A stretch of DNA of 64,000 nucleotides from Stutzerimonas decontaminans (GCF_000661915.1 NZ_CP007509.1:1736001-1800000), one strand, 5' to 3'. Shown: positions 49,121 to 57,914, counted from the stretch's first letter. Made by a program: numbers and translations. The notes: generated by a model from the letters alone, not told the origin.

Positions 49121-49354
49121 GTCACGTTAATCCGGTATAGTACGCGCCGGCTGTAAACCAGCCTGCGTTCAGGTACTGCAACACACGAAGCGCTGCTTCG
49201 GCTGCTGTCCGCTTCGAGCGGGCTATCCTTGACGATTCATCATTCATTCGTTTTCGCAACCCCGCCGACCAGGCTGCCAGGGTGACCTTCGGGTTTTGCA
49301 CGGCATGCGCAGCTTCGGAACAATGGGTCTTGCGGAGCATCAGAGACAAGACCC
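49121..49354 (+). promoter_or_regulatory. Promoter and long leader of deaD
   Basis: A -10-like TATAGT at 49136-49141 would give a leader of about 200 bases, which includes a small hairpin CCGCT-TCG-AGCGG near 49209. Long structured leaders are typical of cold-induced DEAD-box helicase genes. No clear -35 is seen. Confidence 0.35.
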
Positions 49355-51025
49355 ATGACCCAAGAAATCGGCGGCTTTGCCGCACTCGGTATTCACTCCG
49401 CTGTTCTGGCTGCCATCAGCGCGGTCGGCTACGAAGAACCATCCCCTATTCAGTCCCAGGCGATCCCGGTGATCCTTGGCGGTCACGACATGATCGGCCA
49501 GGCGCAGACCGGTACCGGCAAGACCGCAGCCTTCGCGCTGCCGATCCTGTCCAAGATCGATCCGGCTCGCAAGGAAGTGCAGGCGCTGATCCTCGCGCCG
49601 ACCCGCGAGCTGGCCCTGCAGGTCGCCACTGCATTCGAAACCTATTCCAAGCAGATGCCCGGCCTGACCGTTGTCGCAGTCTACGGTGGTGCGCCGATGG
49701 GCCCGCAGCTCAAGGCCATCCGCCAGGGCGCGCAGGTCATCGTCGCGACCCCGGGTCGCCTGGTCGACCACCTGAGCCGCAACAGTGGTCTGCTGTCGAC
49801 CATTCGCTTCCTGGTCCTCGACGAAGCCGATGAAATGCTCAAGCTGGGCTTCATGGATGACCTCGAAGTGATCTTCGAAGCCATGCCGGAAAGTCGCCAG
49901 AGCGTACTGTTCTCCGCGACGCTGCCGCACTCCATCCGCGCCATCGCCGAGAAGCACCTGCGCGAACCGCAGCACATCAAGATCGCCGCCAAGACCCAGA
50001 CTGTCGCTCGTATCGAGCAGGCGCACCTGATGGTCCATGCCGACCAGAAGATCCAGGCCGTGCTGCGCCTGTTGGAAGTCGAGGATTTCGACGCCCTGAT
50101 CGCCTTCGTTCGCACCAAGCAAGCCACCCTGGATCTGGCCGCCGCGCTGGAAGCCAAGGGCTACAAGGCTGCTGCGCTGAACGGCGACATCGCCCAGAAC
50201 CAGCGTGAGCGCGTCATCGAATCGCTCAAGGACGGCCGCCTTGACATCGTTGTCGCCACCGACGTCGCCGCTCGCGGTCTCGACGTGGCGCGCATCACCC
50301 ACGTATTCAACGTGGACATGCCCTACGATCCGGAATCCTACGTGCACCGTATCGGCCGTACCGGTCGTGCCGGTCGCGAAGGCCGTGCACTGCTGCTGGT
50401 CACCCCGCGTGAGCGTCGCATGTTGCAGGTCATCGAGCGCGTGACCAATCAGAAGGTCGCTGAAGCCCGTCTGCCGAATGCGCAGCAGGTGCTGGACGCG
50501 CGCATCAAGAAACTCACCAACAGCCTCGCGCCGCTGGTGGCTGATGCCGAAGCGACCCATGGCGAGTTGCTCGACAAGCTGGTCGCCGACATCGGCTGCA
50601 GCCCGCGCGCCCTGGCCGCCGCACTGCTGCGCAAGGCCACCAATGGTCAGGCGCTGACCCTGGCCGAAGTCGAAAAAGAGCAGCCGCTGGTTCCGACCAG
50701 CAGCCCGCGTGAGCGCAGCGAGCGTTCGGATCGTCCTGAGCGTAGCGGTGATCGTGAGCGTCGCGCTCCGATCCCACTGGCCGAAGGCCGCGCCCGCTGC
50801 CGTACCCCGCTGGGTGCGCGTGACGGCATCGCCGCTCGCAACCTGCTCGGTGCGATCCTTAACGAAGGCGGTCTTGCCCGCGAAGCCATCGGCCGCATCC
50901 AGGTGCGCGACAGCTTCAGCCTGGTCGAACTGCCTGAAGACGGCCTCGACCGCCTGCTCGGCAAGCTCAAAGACACCCGTGTTGGTGGCAAACAGCTCAA
51001 GCTGCGCCGCTATCGCGAAGATTGA
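49355..51025 (+). CDS. deaD: ATP-dependent RNA helicase DeaD/CsdA type
   Basis: The 556-residue DEAD-box helicase acts in ribosome biogenesis and mRNA decay, especially in the cold. Motifs run in order: Q motif PSPIQSQAIP, Walker A AQTGTGKT at 50-57, APTRELALQ, TPGRLVD, DEAD in VLDEADEM, SAT, ATDVAARGLD and HRIGRTGRAGR. A basic Arg/Ser/Glu/Asp-rich linker and a DbpA-type RNA-binding domain (about 475-550) follow. The length is slightly shorter than E. coli DeaD. A strong terminator follows. Confidence 0.92.
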   Translation: MTQEIGGFAALGIHSAVLAAISAVGYEEPSPIQSQAIPVILGGHDMIGQAQTGTGKTAAFALPILSKIDPARKEVQALILAPTRELALQVATAFETYSKQMPGLTVVAVYGGAPMGPQLKAIRQGAQVIVATPGRLVDHLSRNSGLLSTIRFLVLDEADEMLKLGFMDDLEVIFEAMPESRQSVLFSATLPHSIRAIAEKHLREPQHIKIAAKTQTVARIEQAHLMVHADQKIQAVLRLLEVEDFDALIAFVRTKQATLDLAAALEAKGYKAAALNGDIAQNQRERVIESLKDGRLDIVVATDVAARGLDVARITHVFNVDMPYDPESYVHRIGRTGRAGREGRALLLVTPRERRMLQVIERVTNQKVAEARLPNAQQVLDARIKKLTNSLAPLVADAEATHGELLDKLVADIGCSPRALAAALLRKATNGQALTLAEVEKEQPLVPTSSPRERSERSDRPERSGDRERRAPIPLAEGRARCRTPLGARDGIAARNLLGAILNEGGLAREAIGRIQVRDSFSLVELPEDGLDRLLGKLKDTRVGGKQLKLRRYRED

Positions 51026-51044
51026 TTCGTAGCGGTAGATATCG

Positions 51045-51074
51045 AAAGGCGGGCTCGATAGCCCGCCTTTTTTT
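51045..51074 (+). terminator. Rho-independent terminator of deaD
   Basis: AAAGGCGGGCT / AGCCCGCCTTT with a CGAT loop and a run of seven or more T, 20 bases after the stop. Confidence 0.9.
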
Positions 51075-51171
51075 CGTCTGGGCAAAGCCTCGTCCAGAAG
51101 TCAGTCCTCCCCCCAAAAGCATCGTAAGCGTCCGCCCTGCACCCACTGCCTGCCCTAGCCTTGAATAGCCA

Positions 51172-51206
51172 CAATGGTGCCCACCATTTTTTAGTGGACA
51201 CCATTG
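51172..51206. repeat. Inverted repeat at the start of IS66 tnpA
   Basis: CAATGGTG and CACCATTG arms enclose about 19 bases including a T run, directly before the GTG chosen for tnpA. It could form a hairpin in the leader and restrain transposase expression; this role is a guess. Confidence 0.45.
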
Positions 51207-51583
51207 TGGATACGCCCCCCTCTACTCCTCGCCGCAGTCGCCGCCCCAACTTTTCGGTGGAGTTCAAGCTTCGTGTCGTCGAGGCCACGCTATTGCCCGG
51301 CGCATCCGTCGCGTTGATCGCCCGAGAGCATGAGGTCAACGCCAACCTCGTCTTCAAATGGCGCCGTCACTATCGGGAGGGGCAGCTGAGGCCAGTTGCC
51401 CACCAGGTTACTTTGTTGCCGGTCAACCTGAGCAAGGCGCCGACGCCCTCAGCGGAAGAGGCAATGCCACTGCCGTCGAGTCCGGGCGGACTGGTTGTGG
51501 AGTGCGGTCGGGTCACCTTGCGCATTGAGGGCGTGCCCGACCCGCAAACCTTGCAACTGGTCTTGCAGCAGGTGTTGCGATGA
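51206..51583 (+). CDS. tnpA: IS66 accessory protein TnpA
   Basis: From the GTG at 51206 the protein has 125 residues with an N-terminal helix-turn-helix of the IS66 TnpA/IS3 orfA type (FSVEFKLRVVEATLLPGASV, then NANLVFKWRRHYREG). It is needed with TnpB and TnpC for IS66 transposition. A longer form from a TTG at 51161 is possible. The stop overlaps the tnpB start as ATGA. Confidence 0.85.
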   Translation: MDTPPSTPRRSRRPNFSVEFKLRVVEATLLPGASVALIAREHEVNANLVFKWRRHYREGQLRPVAHQVTLLPVNLSKAPTPSAEEAMPLPSSPGGLVVECGRVTLRIEGVPDPQTLQLVLQQVLR

Positions 51584-51924
51584 TTGCCCCGCCCATCGGG
51601 ACTCGCATCTGGATCGTGGCTGGAGCCACCGACATGCGGCGGGGGTTCGATGGCCTGGCGGCCCTGGTGCAAACCCAACTTGAGGCGGATCCGTTCTCCG
51701 GCCAGATCTTCGTGTTTCGGGGACGGCGCGGTGACCGGATCAAATTGCTGTGGTGGGATGGCGATGGCTTGTGCCTGTTCTGCAAGCGGCTTGAGCAGGG
51801 GCGCTTCGTCTGGCCGCAAGCCACCAGCGGCAGCGTCTCCTTGACGACGGCACAACTCGCGATGCTGTTGGAGGGCATCGATTGGCGCCGACCGCTGCGC
51901 ACCGCACCGGTACGAGCAGTCTGA
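51580..51924 (+). CDS. tnpB: IS66 accessory protein TnpB
   Basis: The 114-residue protein has the family signature: IWIVAGATDMRRGFDGLAALV, FRGRRGDRIKLLWWDGDGLC and a closing ARG/LEGIDWRRP-type end. It is part of the three-gene IS66 transposition set, translationally coupled to tnpA. The molecular role of TnpB in IS66 is unsettled. Confidence 0.93.
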   Translation: MIAPPIGTRIWIVAGATDMRRGFDGLAALVQTQLEADPFSGQIFVFRGRRGDRIKLLWWDGDGLCLFCKRLEQGRFVWPQATSGSVSLTTAQLAMLLEGIDWRRPLRTAPVRAV

Positions 51925-51959
51925 TGTTCAACGCTTGAGAACACCAGTAACATCGCGCC

Positions 51960-53468
51960 ATGACTTGCGCGACCGACTTCCTTCCTGACGACATCCAGGC
52001 CTTGAAAGCCTTGGTTACCGCCCAGCGCGGGGAAATCGAGCACCTGAAACTGATGATCGCCAAGCTGCGGCGCATGCAGTTCGGTCGGCGTTCCGAGCAA
52101 CTCGATGGCATGCTCGACCAACTGCAACTGACGCTCGAAGAGTTGCAGGTCAGCCAGGCCGCATTGGCCTCGCCACCACCAGCCCAATCGCGCCCACGTA
52201 CACCCGTACGCCGCAAGCCATTGCCCGAGCATTTGCCCCGTGAAATCCACGTCCATCGACCCGATGCGCAGTGCCCAGGCTGTGGCGGCGAACTTCGTCA
52301 TCTGGGCGATGACGTGGCCGAAGTTCTGGAGTACGTGCCGGCGCGCTTCAAGGTGATTCGCCACGTGCGGCCCAAGTTGGCCTGCCGCTGCTGTGACGGG
52401 ATCGTGCAGGTGCCGGCCCCGAGCCGACCGATTTCCCGGGGTCTTGCCGGGCCGGGATTGTTGGCCCATGTGCTGGTGTCCAAATACGTGGATCATCTGC
52501 CGCTGTATCGGCAGTCCGAAATCTATGCGCGCGAGGGCGTGTCCCTGGAGCGCTCGACCATGGCCGACTGGGTCGGCGAAGCGAGCCGGCTCTTGCAGCC
52601 ATTGGTCGGCCGGTTGCGGCAGCACGTCATGACCAGCAACAAAGTCCACGCCGACGATACGCCGATCGCCGTGCTCGCCCCCGGCCAGGGTAAAACCAAG
52701 ACCGGACGCTTGTGGACGTATGTGCGTGACGAGCGCCCCACAGGTAGTAGCACACCTGCGGCGGTCTGGTTTGCCTACTCGCCGGATCGCAAAGGCGAGC
52801 ACCCGCGAGCCCATCTCAAAGGCTTCGCCGGGACATTACAAGCCGATGGTTATGCCGGTTTCGCTCAACTCTATGCCGCGGGCACGATTCACGAGGCGGC
52901 TTGTTGGGCGCATGCCCGGCGCAAGTTTTTCGACCTGCACAAGGCATTGGCCTCACCGATCGCCGCTGAAGCCTTGCAGCGGATTGGTGCGCTATACGCC
53001 ATTGAGGCGGAAATTCGTGGACAACCGCTCGATCAACGACGCGCAGTGCGGCAGCGGCGAGCCAGCCCGCTGCTAGCGCAATTTCACGCCTGGCTTAACC
53101 ACACGCTGACGCAACTGCCGTCCAAATCGGCGCTGAGCGGTGCGATCCACTATGCCCTCGCACGTTGGCAGGCGCTGACGCGCTACTGCACGGATGGCCG
53201 CATTGAGATCGACAACAACGCCGCCGAACGTGCCCTGCGTACAGTCGCCCTGGGTCGCAAGAATTATCTGTTCGTCGGTTCCGACGCCGGCGGAGAAAGA
53301 GCGGCGGCGATCTATAGCCTGGTCGGTTCAGCCAAGCTCAACGCATTGAACCCACAGGCTTATTTGACGCACGTGCTGGAGCGCATCGCCGACTATCCAA
53401 TCAATCAGCTCGACGATTTGCTGCCCTGGAATATTGCTCTGCCTACCTTAGAACATGAGGCCGCTTGA
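51960..53468 (+). CDS. tnpC: IS66 DDE transposase TnpC
   Basis: The 502-residue transposase has an N-terminal leucine-zipper-like segment (LTLEELQVSQ region), a zinc-finger-like CPGC...CRCC motif (about 102-145) and the DDE catalytic core: Asp in VHADDTP, Asp in LQADGYAGF and Glu in NNAAERALR. The C-terminal IS66 signature GRKNYLFVGSDAGGERAA is complete. No frameshift or stop is seen, so the element may be active. Confidence 0.93.
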   Translation: MTCATDFLPDDIQALKALVTAQRGEIEHLKLMIAKLRRMQFGRRSEQLDGMLDQLQLTLEELQVSQAALASPPPAQSRPRTPVRRKPLPEHLPREIHVHRPDAQCPGCGGELRHLGDDVAEVLEYVPARFKVIRHVRPKLACRCCDGIVQVPAPSRPISRGLAGPGLLAHVLVSKYVDHLPLYRQSEIYAREGVSLERSTMADWVGEASRLLQPLVGRLRQHVMTSNKVHADDTPIAVLAPGQGKTKTGRLWTYVRDERPTGSSTPAAVWFAYSPDRKGEHPRAHLKGFAGTLQADGYAGFAQLYAAGTIHEAACWAHARRKFFDLHKALASPIAAEALQRIGALYAIEAEIRGQPLDQRRAVRQRRASPLLAQFHAWLNHTLTQLPSKSALSGAIHYALARWQALTRYCTDGRIEIDNNAAERALRTVALGRKNYLFVGSDAGGERAAAIYSLVGSAKLNALNPQAYLTHVLERIADYPINQLDDLLPWNIALPTLEHEAA

Positions 53469-53471
53469 CCC

Positions 53472-54050
53472 ATGCCCAACGTCACCCGTTTGCGCCAGCC
53501 GGCCAGCGACCGTCTCCTGCAACTGCACATCGAGCTGACGTGGATAAAACCCGCCATCTGGCGCCGGGTCGCCGTGCCCGAGCGCATCACCCTAAGCAAG
53601 CTGCACCAGGTCATTCAGGTGGTGATGGGCTGGAGCGACACCCATCTTCACGAATTTGAAATCGCTGGCGAAAGCTACGGTATTCCCGATCCCGACTGGG
53701 GCCCTTCGGTCGTTTCGGAACAGCGCAAGACACTGACAAAGGTGCTGTATGGGTCGAAGACGTTTCGTTACGTCTATGACTTTGGCGACAACTGGGAGCA
53801 CCGGATCAAGACCGAGCGGCTGTTGCCGGCCATTGCGTGCCCGCAAGTGCCGTATTGCATCGACGGCGCCAATGCCAGTCCGCCGGAGGATGTTGGCGGC
53901 GCACCGGGCTACGCTGATTTTCTGGATGCGCTTGCCGACCCCGAGCATCCCGAATACTTGAACATGCTCGACTGGTACGGCGATACCTTCGATCCCACGG
54001 CTTTTGACCGCGACGCCATCAACCAGCGCCTGAAGCGGATTAAGACCTGA
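53472..54050 (+). CDS. Plasmid pRiA4b ORF-3-like protein, IS66 passenger
   Basis: The 192-residue protein matches the pRiA4b ORF-3 family: LTWIKPAIWRRVAVPERITL, LHQVIQVVMGWSDTHLHEF and YVYDFGDNWEHRI. The biochemical role of the family is unknown; it is often found beside IS66 transposases. It starts three bases after tnpC and ends 30 bases before the IS terminus, so it moves with the element. It is thus a fourth IS gene rather than a chromosomal neighbour. Confidence 0.88.
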   Translation: MPNVTRLRQPASDRLLQLHIELTWIKPAIWRRVAVPERITLSKLHQVIQVVMGWSDTHLHEFEIAGESYGIPDPDWGPSVVSEQRKTLTKVLYGSKTFRYVYDFGDNWEHRIKTERLLPAIACPQVPYCIDGANASPPEDVGGAPGYADFLDALADPEHPEYLNMLDWYGDTFDPTAFDRDAINQRLKRIKT

Positions 54051-54105
54051 GGGTCAAGACGGTAGCGAGCGTACGCTTACAAAGCATCGTGCGCCCACCA
54101 AGCCC

Positions 54106-54335
54106 TTAGGAGGCGCGCCCTCGCGGCGAAGGCGGGCTCCAAGTCTGCAAAACTAAAAGCGTCGCCCCGAGGTCGGGCCTCCCACAGAAGCAGCAGTGCA
54201 CGCCAAACGTAGGAGGCGCGCCTCACGGCGAAAGCGGGCTCCAAGCCTGCAAAACTAAAAGCGTCGCCCCGAGGTCGGGCCTCCCGCGGAAGCAGCAGTG
54301 CACGCCAAACGTAGGAGGCGCGCCCTCGCGGCGAA
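54106..54335 (+). repeat. REPIN array 2
   Basis: Two complete REPIN units (54106-54185 and 54209-54286) and a lone forward REP (54311-54335), with a regular 102-103-base period. It begins 18 bases after the IS66 target duplication and ends 50 bases before the RAYT stop. Confidence 0.87.
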
Positions 54336-54384
54336 GGCCGCCAGCAGCCCACCGAGTACTTCACTGCGTAATTCAGGCTCAAAG

Positions 54385-54825
54385 CTAAACCGCGTCCCAG
54401 TGAGGGTAACGCCCAATGCGCTCAACTAATCCTGCACGTAGCGGATTGGCGACGATGTACCTTGCAACTGCTTGTAAATCATCTTCATCCCGCAGCGCCC
54501 GGTCGTGAAAGCCATCCTGCCAAACGCGCGTATCTAAGCGCCTGGCGGATATCGACTTCACCCTGCCGACCAGTTCGGATAACGATCCTTTTTGAAGTTG
54601 CAGCAGCCAGTGCAGGTGGTCGGGCATTACCACAAGCGCCAGCGTCTCGTGCGACCCCCACCTGGCATCCTCGCGCATGGTGAGTATCAGCGTGCGAGCA
54701 GCCGAGAGATCCTCGAAAACCCTGGCCCTGCGCTGCGTTACTGCCGTAACTAGATAAATTTGATTGACGACTGAACAGCGACCGCGGCGTAACCGATTGG
54801 ATGCGGCACAAGCTTCCTTGCTCAT
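54385..54825 (-). CDS. REP-associated tyrosine transposase (RAYT)
   Basis: The 146-residue Y1-type single-strand transposase has the HUH metal motif in MPDHLHWLLQL and the catalytic tyrosine in VARYIVANPLRAGL. RAYTs are domesticated IS200/IS605 relatives thought to act on REP/REPIN sequences. The ATG at 54825 has AGGAGG six bases upstream; a GTG two codons earlier is less likely. REPIN arrays of one family lie on both sides, so they are presumably its substrates. The gene looks intact. Confidence 0.9.
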   Translation of the reverse strand: MSKEACAASNRLRRGRCSVVNQIYLVTAVTQRRARVFEDLSAARTLILTMREDARWGSHETLALVVMPDHLHWLLQLQKGSLSELVGRVKSISARRLDTRVWQDGFHDRALRDEDDLQAVARYIVANPLRAGLVERIGRYPHWDAV

Positions 54826-54860
54826 TTTCACCTCCTTGAAAAGCGCTAATTCTATCTAGA

Positions 54861-55283
54861 GTAGTGGCGAACGCAGGCTGCAAGCCCGTCAAACCAAACG
54901 CTTCGTCCCGACGCCGGGCTTCCCCCAGAAGCAGCAGTGCACGCCAAATGTAGGAGGCGCGCCCTCGCGGCGAACGCAGGCTCCAAGCCTGCCACAACTA
55001 AAAGCTTCGCCCCGAGGTCGGGCCTCCCACAGAAGCAGCAGTGCACTCCTACGTAGGAGGCGCGCCCTCGCGGCGAACGCAGGCTCCAAGCCTGCCACAA
55101 CTAAAAGCTTCGCCCCGAGGTCGGGCCTCCCACAGAGGCAGCAGTGCACGCCTACGTAGGAGGCGCGCCCTCGCGGCGAAAGCAGACTGCAAGCCTGCCA
55201 AAGCCAAAATTTCGCCCCGAGGTCGGGCCTCCCACAGAAGCAGCAGCGCTCACCAAACGTAGGAAGCGCGCCCCCGCGGCGAA
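54861..55283 (+). repeat. REPIN array 3
   Basis: A degenerate unit (54861-54925) is followed by three complete units (54950-55030, 55053-55133 and 55156-55235) and a lone forward REP (55259-55283). The period is exactly 103 bases. The complete units are nearly identical to one another, suggesting recent tandem amplification. Confidence 0.88.
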
Positions 55284-55439
55284 AGCAGTTCAACAACCTG
55301 CTCAGGCTTTCACCCTGCCCTCGCAGTACAAGCTAGACCTTCGTCCGTCAATCCCGCCCGGGCTGTTCAAACTCTGAACAACATGCTACAAACGACCGCA
55401 ACCCGAATCATCTAGCCGCTTGAAAACGAAGGGAAAACC

Positions 55440-55724
55440 ATGACCAAGTCGGAGTTGATCGAGCGTATCGTCACCCAGCAGGGCCTGCTTTCGTCAAAGG
55501 ATGTCGAGCTGGCCATCAAGACCATGCTCGAGCAAATGGCTCAAGCATTGGCCACTGGCGACCGGATCGAAATTCGCGGCTTCGGCAGTTTTTCTCTGCA
55601 CTACCGCGCCCCTCGCGTCGGCCGCAACCCCAAGACCGGCCAGTCGGTCAGCCTTGACGGCAAGTTCGTTCCTCATTTCAAGCCTGGGAAGGAGTTACGG
55701 GATCGAGTAAACGAAGACGAATAA
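55440..55724 (+). CDS. ihfB: Integration host factor subunit beta
   Basis: The 94-residue DNA-bending protein of the HU/IHF family has the IHF-beta N-terminus [10 protein letters not shown], the beta-arm segment [12 protein letters not shown] with the intercalating proline and the C-terminal [13 protein letters not shown]. It works as a heterodimer with IhfA. In pseudomonads ihfB (himD) lies between rpsA and the O-antigen locus; here repeat arrays and the RAYT gene lie upstream. Confidence 0.95.
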   Translation: MTKSELIERIVTQQGLLSSKDVELAIKTMLEQMAQALATGDRIEIRGFGSFSLHYRAPRVGRNPKTGQSVSLDGKFVPHFKPGKELRDRVNEDE

Positions 55725-55823
55725 CCGTCGTTTCTAGCGAGCATCTAGTGAACCTTGTCACAAATTGCCTGTCGGACCTCCGTTGCCTGTATTTCAGGAT
55801 GAATGATCAACGAGGGAACAACC

Positions 55824-57101
55824 GTGGGCATGGCCATGCAGCAGGTGAACGCTTCCACTGACGAAATCGACCTGGTAGCGCTATTTCAAGCGCTCTGGCG
55901 ACAGAAAATCCTCATTCTGGTAATTACCCTGGCTTGTGCAGTCGTTGCAGTTGGTTATGCGTTTCTAGCAACGCCTTACTACAAGACAACCACCTATCTT
56001 CGACCGTCCGATCGCAGCAGTCTCGACCAGCTGAACGAAACCGGCATCTACAAGTTGGCGCCGGATGAAGCACTTGGACGCGTTGCGGCAAGCCTCTCTT
56101 CCTACGATTTACGTCGGGAGTTTTTCAGGCAGCACCCTGATCTTTTCGAGCCGATTATGCGTGATGGCCGCCCTGACCAGCTTTCTTTCAGCGACTTCAA
56201 CGAAAAAGCATTCGAAGTATTGCGCCCGGACCCAAAGCGGACTGACGATCGCAACGCGTACGTGGGCCTGGCGCTTGCCTATCCGGCACAGATGGATGGT
56301 GTCTCCGTAGTCAATGAGTTCGTTGACTTCGTGCTGGATCATGAGCGAGAAGCGATTGGCCGCGAAGTGGCGCATCTGGCAGCCAATCGGCTTGTCGGGC
56401 TTGAAGGGCAGATAGCGGCTGGTCGAGCAGCCTATGAGTCGAGCAAGGAGTCGGAGATCGCGGCGCTGCTCGAGAAGGACGCAATCAAGGCAGCAGAGCT
56501 TCAAGCCGAGCGCGATGCACTGCGTATTCAGCTGAGAACCAAGCGCGACAACCGCATTGTGCAATTGGAAGAAGCGATAGGGATTGCCGAATCGCTCGGC
56601 ATCAAAAAACCTAGCCCATTGCTGGCGCTGAATACCGCAACTATCGATCGCGGCACTGGCCAAACGCCAAATACGGATGGCTTGGAAACGCCGCTTTACT
56701 TTCTCGGCTCAGAGGCGCTGTCGGCTGAGCGCGAAGCGCTGCTGGCCCGAGAGAGCGACGACTTTGCCGAGCCGCGTATCGCTGAAATTGAAAAAGAGCT
56801 CGCTCTACTGGGACGAAATCCGCAGGTAGAGCTGATGCGGCAGCGCGACACTGATGACCTTTTCCTCGCTGATCTGGCGAACTGGCGCAAGGAAGCTGCG
56901 CATCTTAAGGCGATAGACCTCGATGTCGAGGCACTCAAGTTGGTTCGCCTCGATCAGCCAGCAATGACTCCGTCTGGTCCGCTTAAGCCGAGGCGGGCAT
57001 TAGTAGTCGCGCTGGGCCTGGTTTTAGGCTTGATGGTTGGCATATTTGTGGCACTTGTTCGCGCACTTTTGATGAGCAATAGCCGTGTACAGCCGATCTG
57101 A
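55824..57101 (+). CDS. wzz: Wzz-family O-antigen chain-length regulator
   Basis: The 425-residue polysaccharide co-polymerase has a first membrane helix (about 31-50, ILILVITLACAVVAVGYAFL), a long periplasmic domain with heptad-rich helices (about 190-370) and a second helix (about 393-415) preceded by a proline-rich motif (PSGPLKPRRAL). It sets O-antigen length together with Wzy. The GTG at 55824 has GAGGGA six bases upstream; an ATG at 55803 is an alternative. It is the first gene of the O-antigen cluster. Confidence 0.88.
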   Translation: MGMAMQQVNASTDEIDLVALFQALWRQKILILVITLACAVVAVGYAFLATPYYKTTTYLRPSDRSSLDQLNETGIYKLAPDEALGRVAASLSSYDLRREFFRQHPDLFEPIMRDGRPDQLSFSDFNEKAFEVLRPDPKRTDDRNAYVGLALAYPAQMDGVSVVNEFVDFVLDHEREAIGREVAHLAANRLVGLEGQIAAGRAAYESSKESEIAALLEKDAIKAAELQAERDALRIQLRTKRDNRIVQLEEAIGIAESLGIKKPSPLLALNTATIDRGTGQTPNTDGLETPLYFLGSEALSAEREALLARESDDFAEPRIAEIEKELALLGRNPQVELMRQRDTDDLFLADLANWRKEAAHLKAIDLDVEALKLVRLDQPAMTPSGPLKPRRALVVALGLVLGLMVGIFVALVRALLMSNSRVQPI

Positions 57102-57182
57102 TCTCGAAATGACTTGTTGGTCCAAATTCATTCCACCTTGTGGCAGAATGCCCCGCTTTTTACTAAGGCCAAGGGGCGGCGA

Positions 57183-57914
57183 ATGCGTAACGGTTTGGAA
57201 CGACTGGAGTCTGATGAGATCGATTTGCTTGAGCTCTTTCGTCAGTGTTGGAAAGACCGCGTGATCATCCTGCTTGCGGCGGCGCTAGCAACTATAGTTG
57301 CGGTCGCTTACGCGCTGTGGACGCCGTCCATCTATACGCCGTCCATCTATCGCGCTCAGGTCGTGATAGCACCGGGAGTGCTCGCCAATTTCGGCAGCCT
57401 TGCCGGGCAAATACAGGCACGTTCATCCCAGCCTGTAGCGGTAGCCATAGCCGATAGTAAGCAGCTGGCTGTCGATTCGTTCGAGTTGCTGATCGCTCAG
57501 CTTGAGTCGAAAGCGTCAAAAGCGGAGTTCGATGAGTCTCATGTCGAAGCGCCGCGAAATGTAACGCTGGAAATCAAACGAGGCCGCGCTGAAGGCGACC
57601 CGGTTACCGTAATTGCTAGGGCTGGCCAGAGCGGCCACCCCGGCAGATTTCTTGACGCTTATCTTGCTTTCGCATCAGCTCGTGCGTCGGCAGAGCTCAA
57701 TGGCTTCCTCACGGGTATGGAGCTGCACTATGAAGCTGCGTCCAGCATGTTGTATCGAGTGGAGTCTCCCTCGTACGAGCTCAGTTCGCCTGTCCATCCC
57801 AAACCGCTGTTAATCATTACCCTTGGATTCGTGCTCGGGACGATGGCTGGCGCTTTCATTGTTATGATGCGCGCTTTGCTTAAACGGGAGAGCGGAACGC
57901 CAGCCTTTTCCTGA
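57183..57914 (+). CDS. Short Wzz-like protein
   Basis: The 243-residue protein has the Wzz plan of two membrane helices (about 26-44 and 208-230) but a periplasmic domain less than half the size of the preceding Wzz. The N-terminal DEIDLLELFRQCWKDRVIILL and C-terminal HPKPLLIITLGFVLGTMAGAF are Wzz-like. It may modulate chain length or be a reduced paralogue. The ATG at 57183 follows AAGGGGCGGCGA. An in-frame TPSIY duplication lies just after the first helix. Confidence 0.75.
   Translation: MRNGLERLESDEIDLLELFRQCWKDRVIILLAAALATIVAVAYALWTPSIYTPSIYRAQVVIAPGVLANFGSLAGQIQARSSQPVAVAIADSKQLAVDSFELLIAQLESKASKAEFDESHVEAPRNVTLEIKRGRAEGDPVTVIARAGQSGHPGRFLDAYLAFASARASAELNGFLTGMELHYEAASSMLYRVESPSYELSSPVHPKPLLIITLGFVLGTMAGAFIVMMRALLKRESGTPAFS
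57321..57350 (+). repeat. 15-bp perfect tandem duplication in the short wzz gene
   Basis: ACGCCGTCCATCTAT occurs twice in direct succession and encodes TPSIY-TPSIY. It keeps the reading frame. Confidence 0.9.

Larger units (their letters stand above)
51124..54080. mobile_element. IS66-family insertion sequence with passenger gene
   Basis: A 2957-bp element with terminal inverted repeats starting GTAAGCGT at the left and ending ACGCTTAC at the right, matching the GTAAGCG termini of IS66 elements. It is flanked by perfect 8-bp target duplications AAAGCATC (51116-51123 and 54081-54088). It carries tnpA, tnpB and tnpC plus a pRiA4b ORF-3-type gene inside the right end. The exact duplication implies simple and rather recent insertion, at the edge of a REPIN array. 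Confidence 0.93.

Noticed and set aside
49340..51085. 581-codon frame antisense to deaD
   Set aside because: Shadow frame caused by codon bias of deaD; it also crosses the deaD terminator.
54852..55296. Short overlapping frames with repeated RASY and GRPDLGAK peptides
   Set aside because: They are translations of the tandem REPIN units and have no coding support.
55725..55823. JUMPstart/ops element before wzz
   Set aside because: No GGCGGTAG-type core is present between ihfB and wzz. A GGTAGCG at 54061 belongs to the IS66 terminus.
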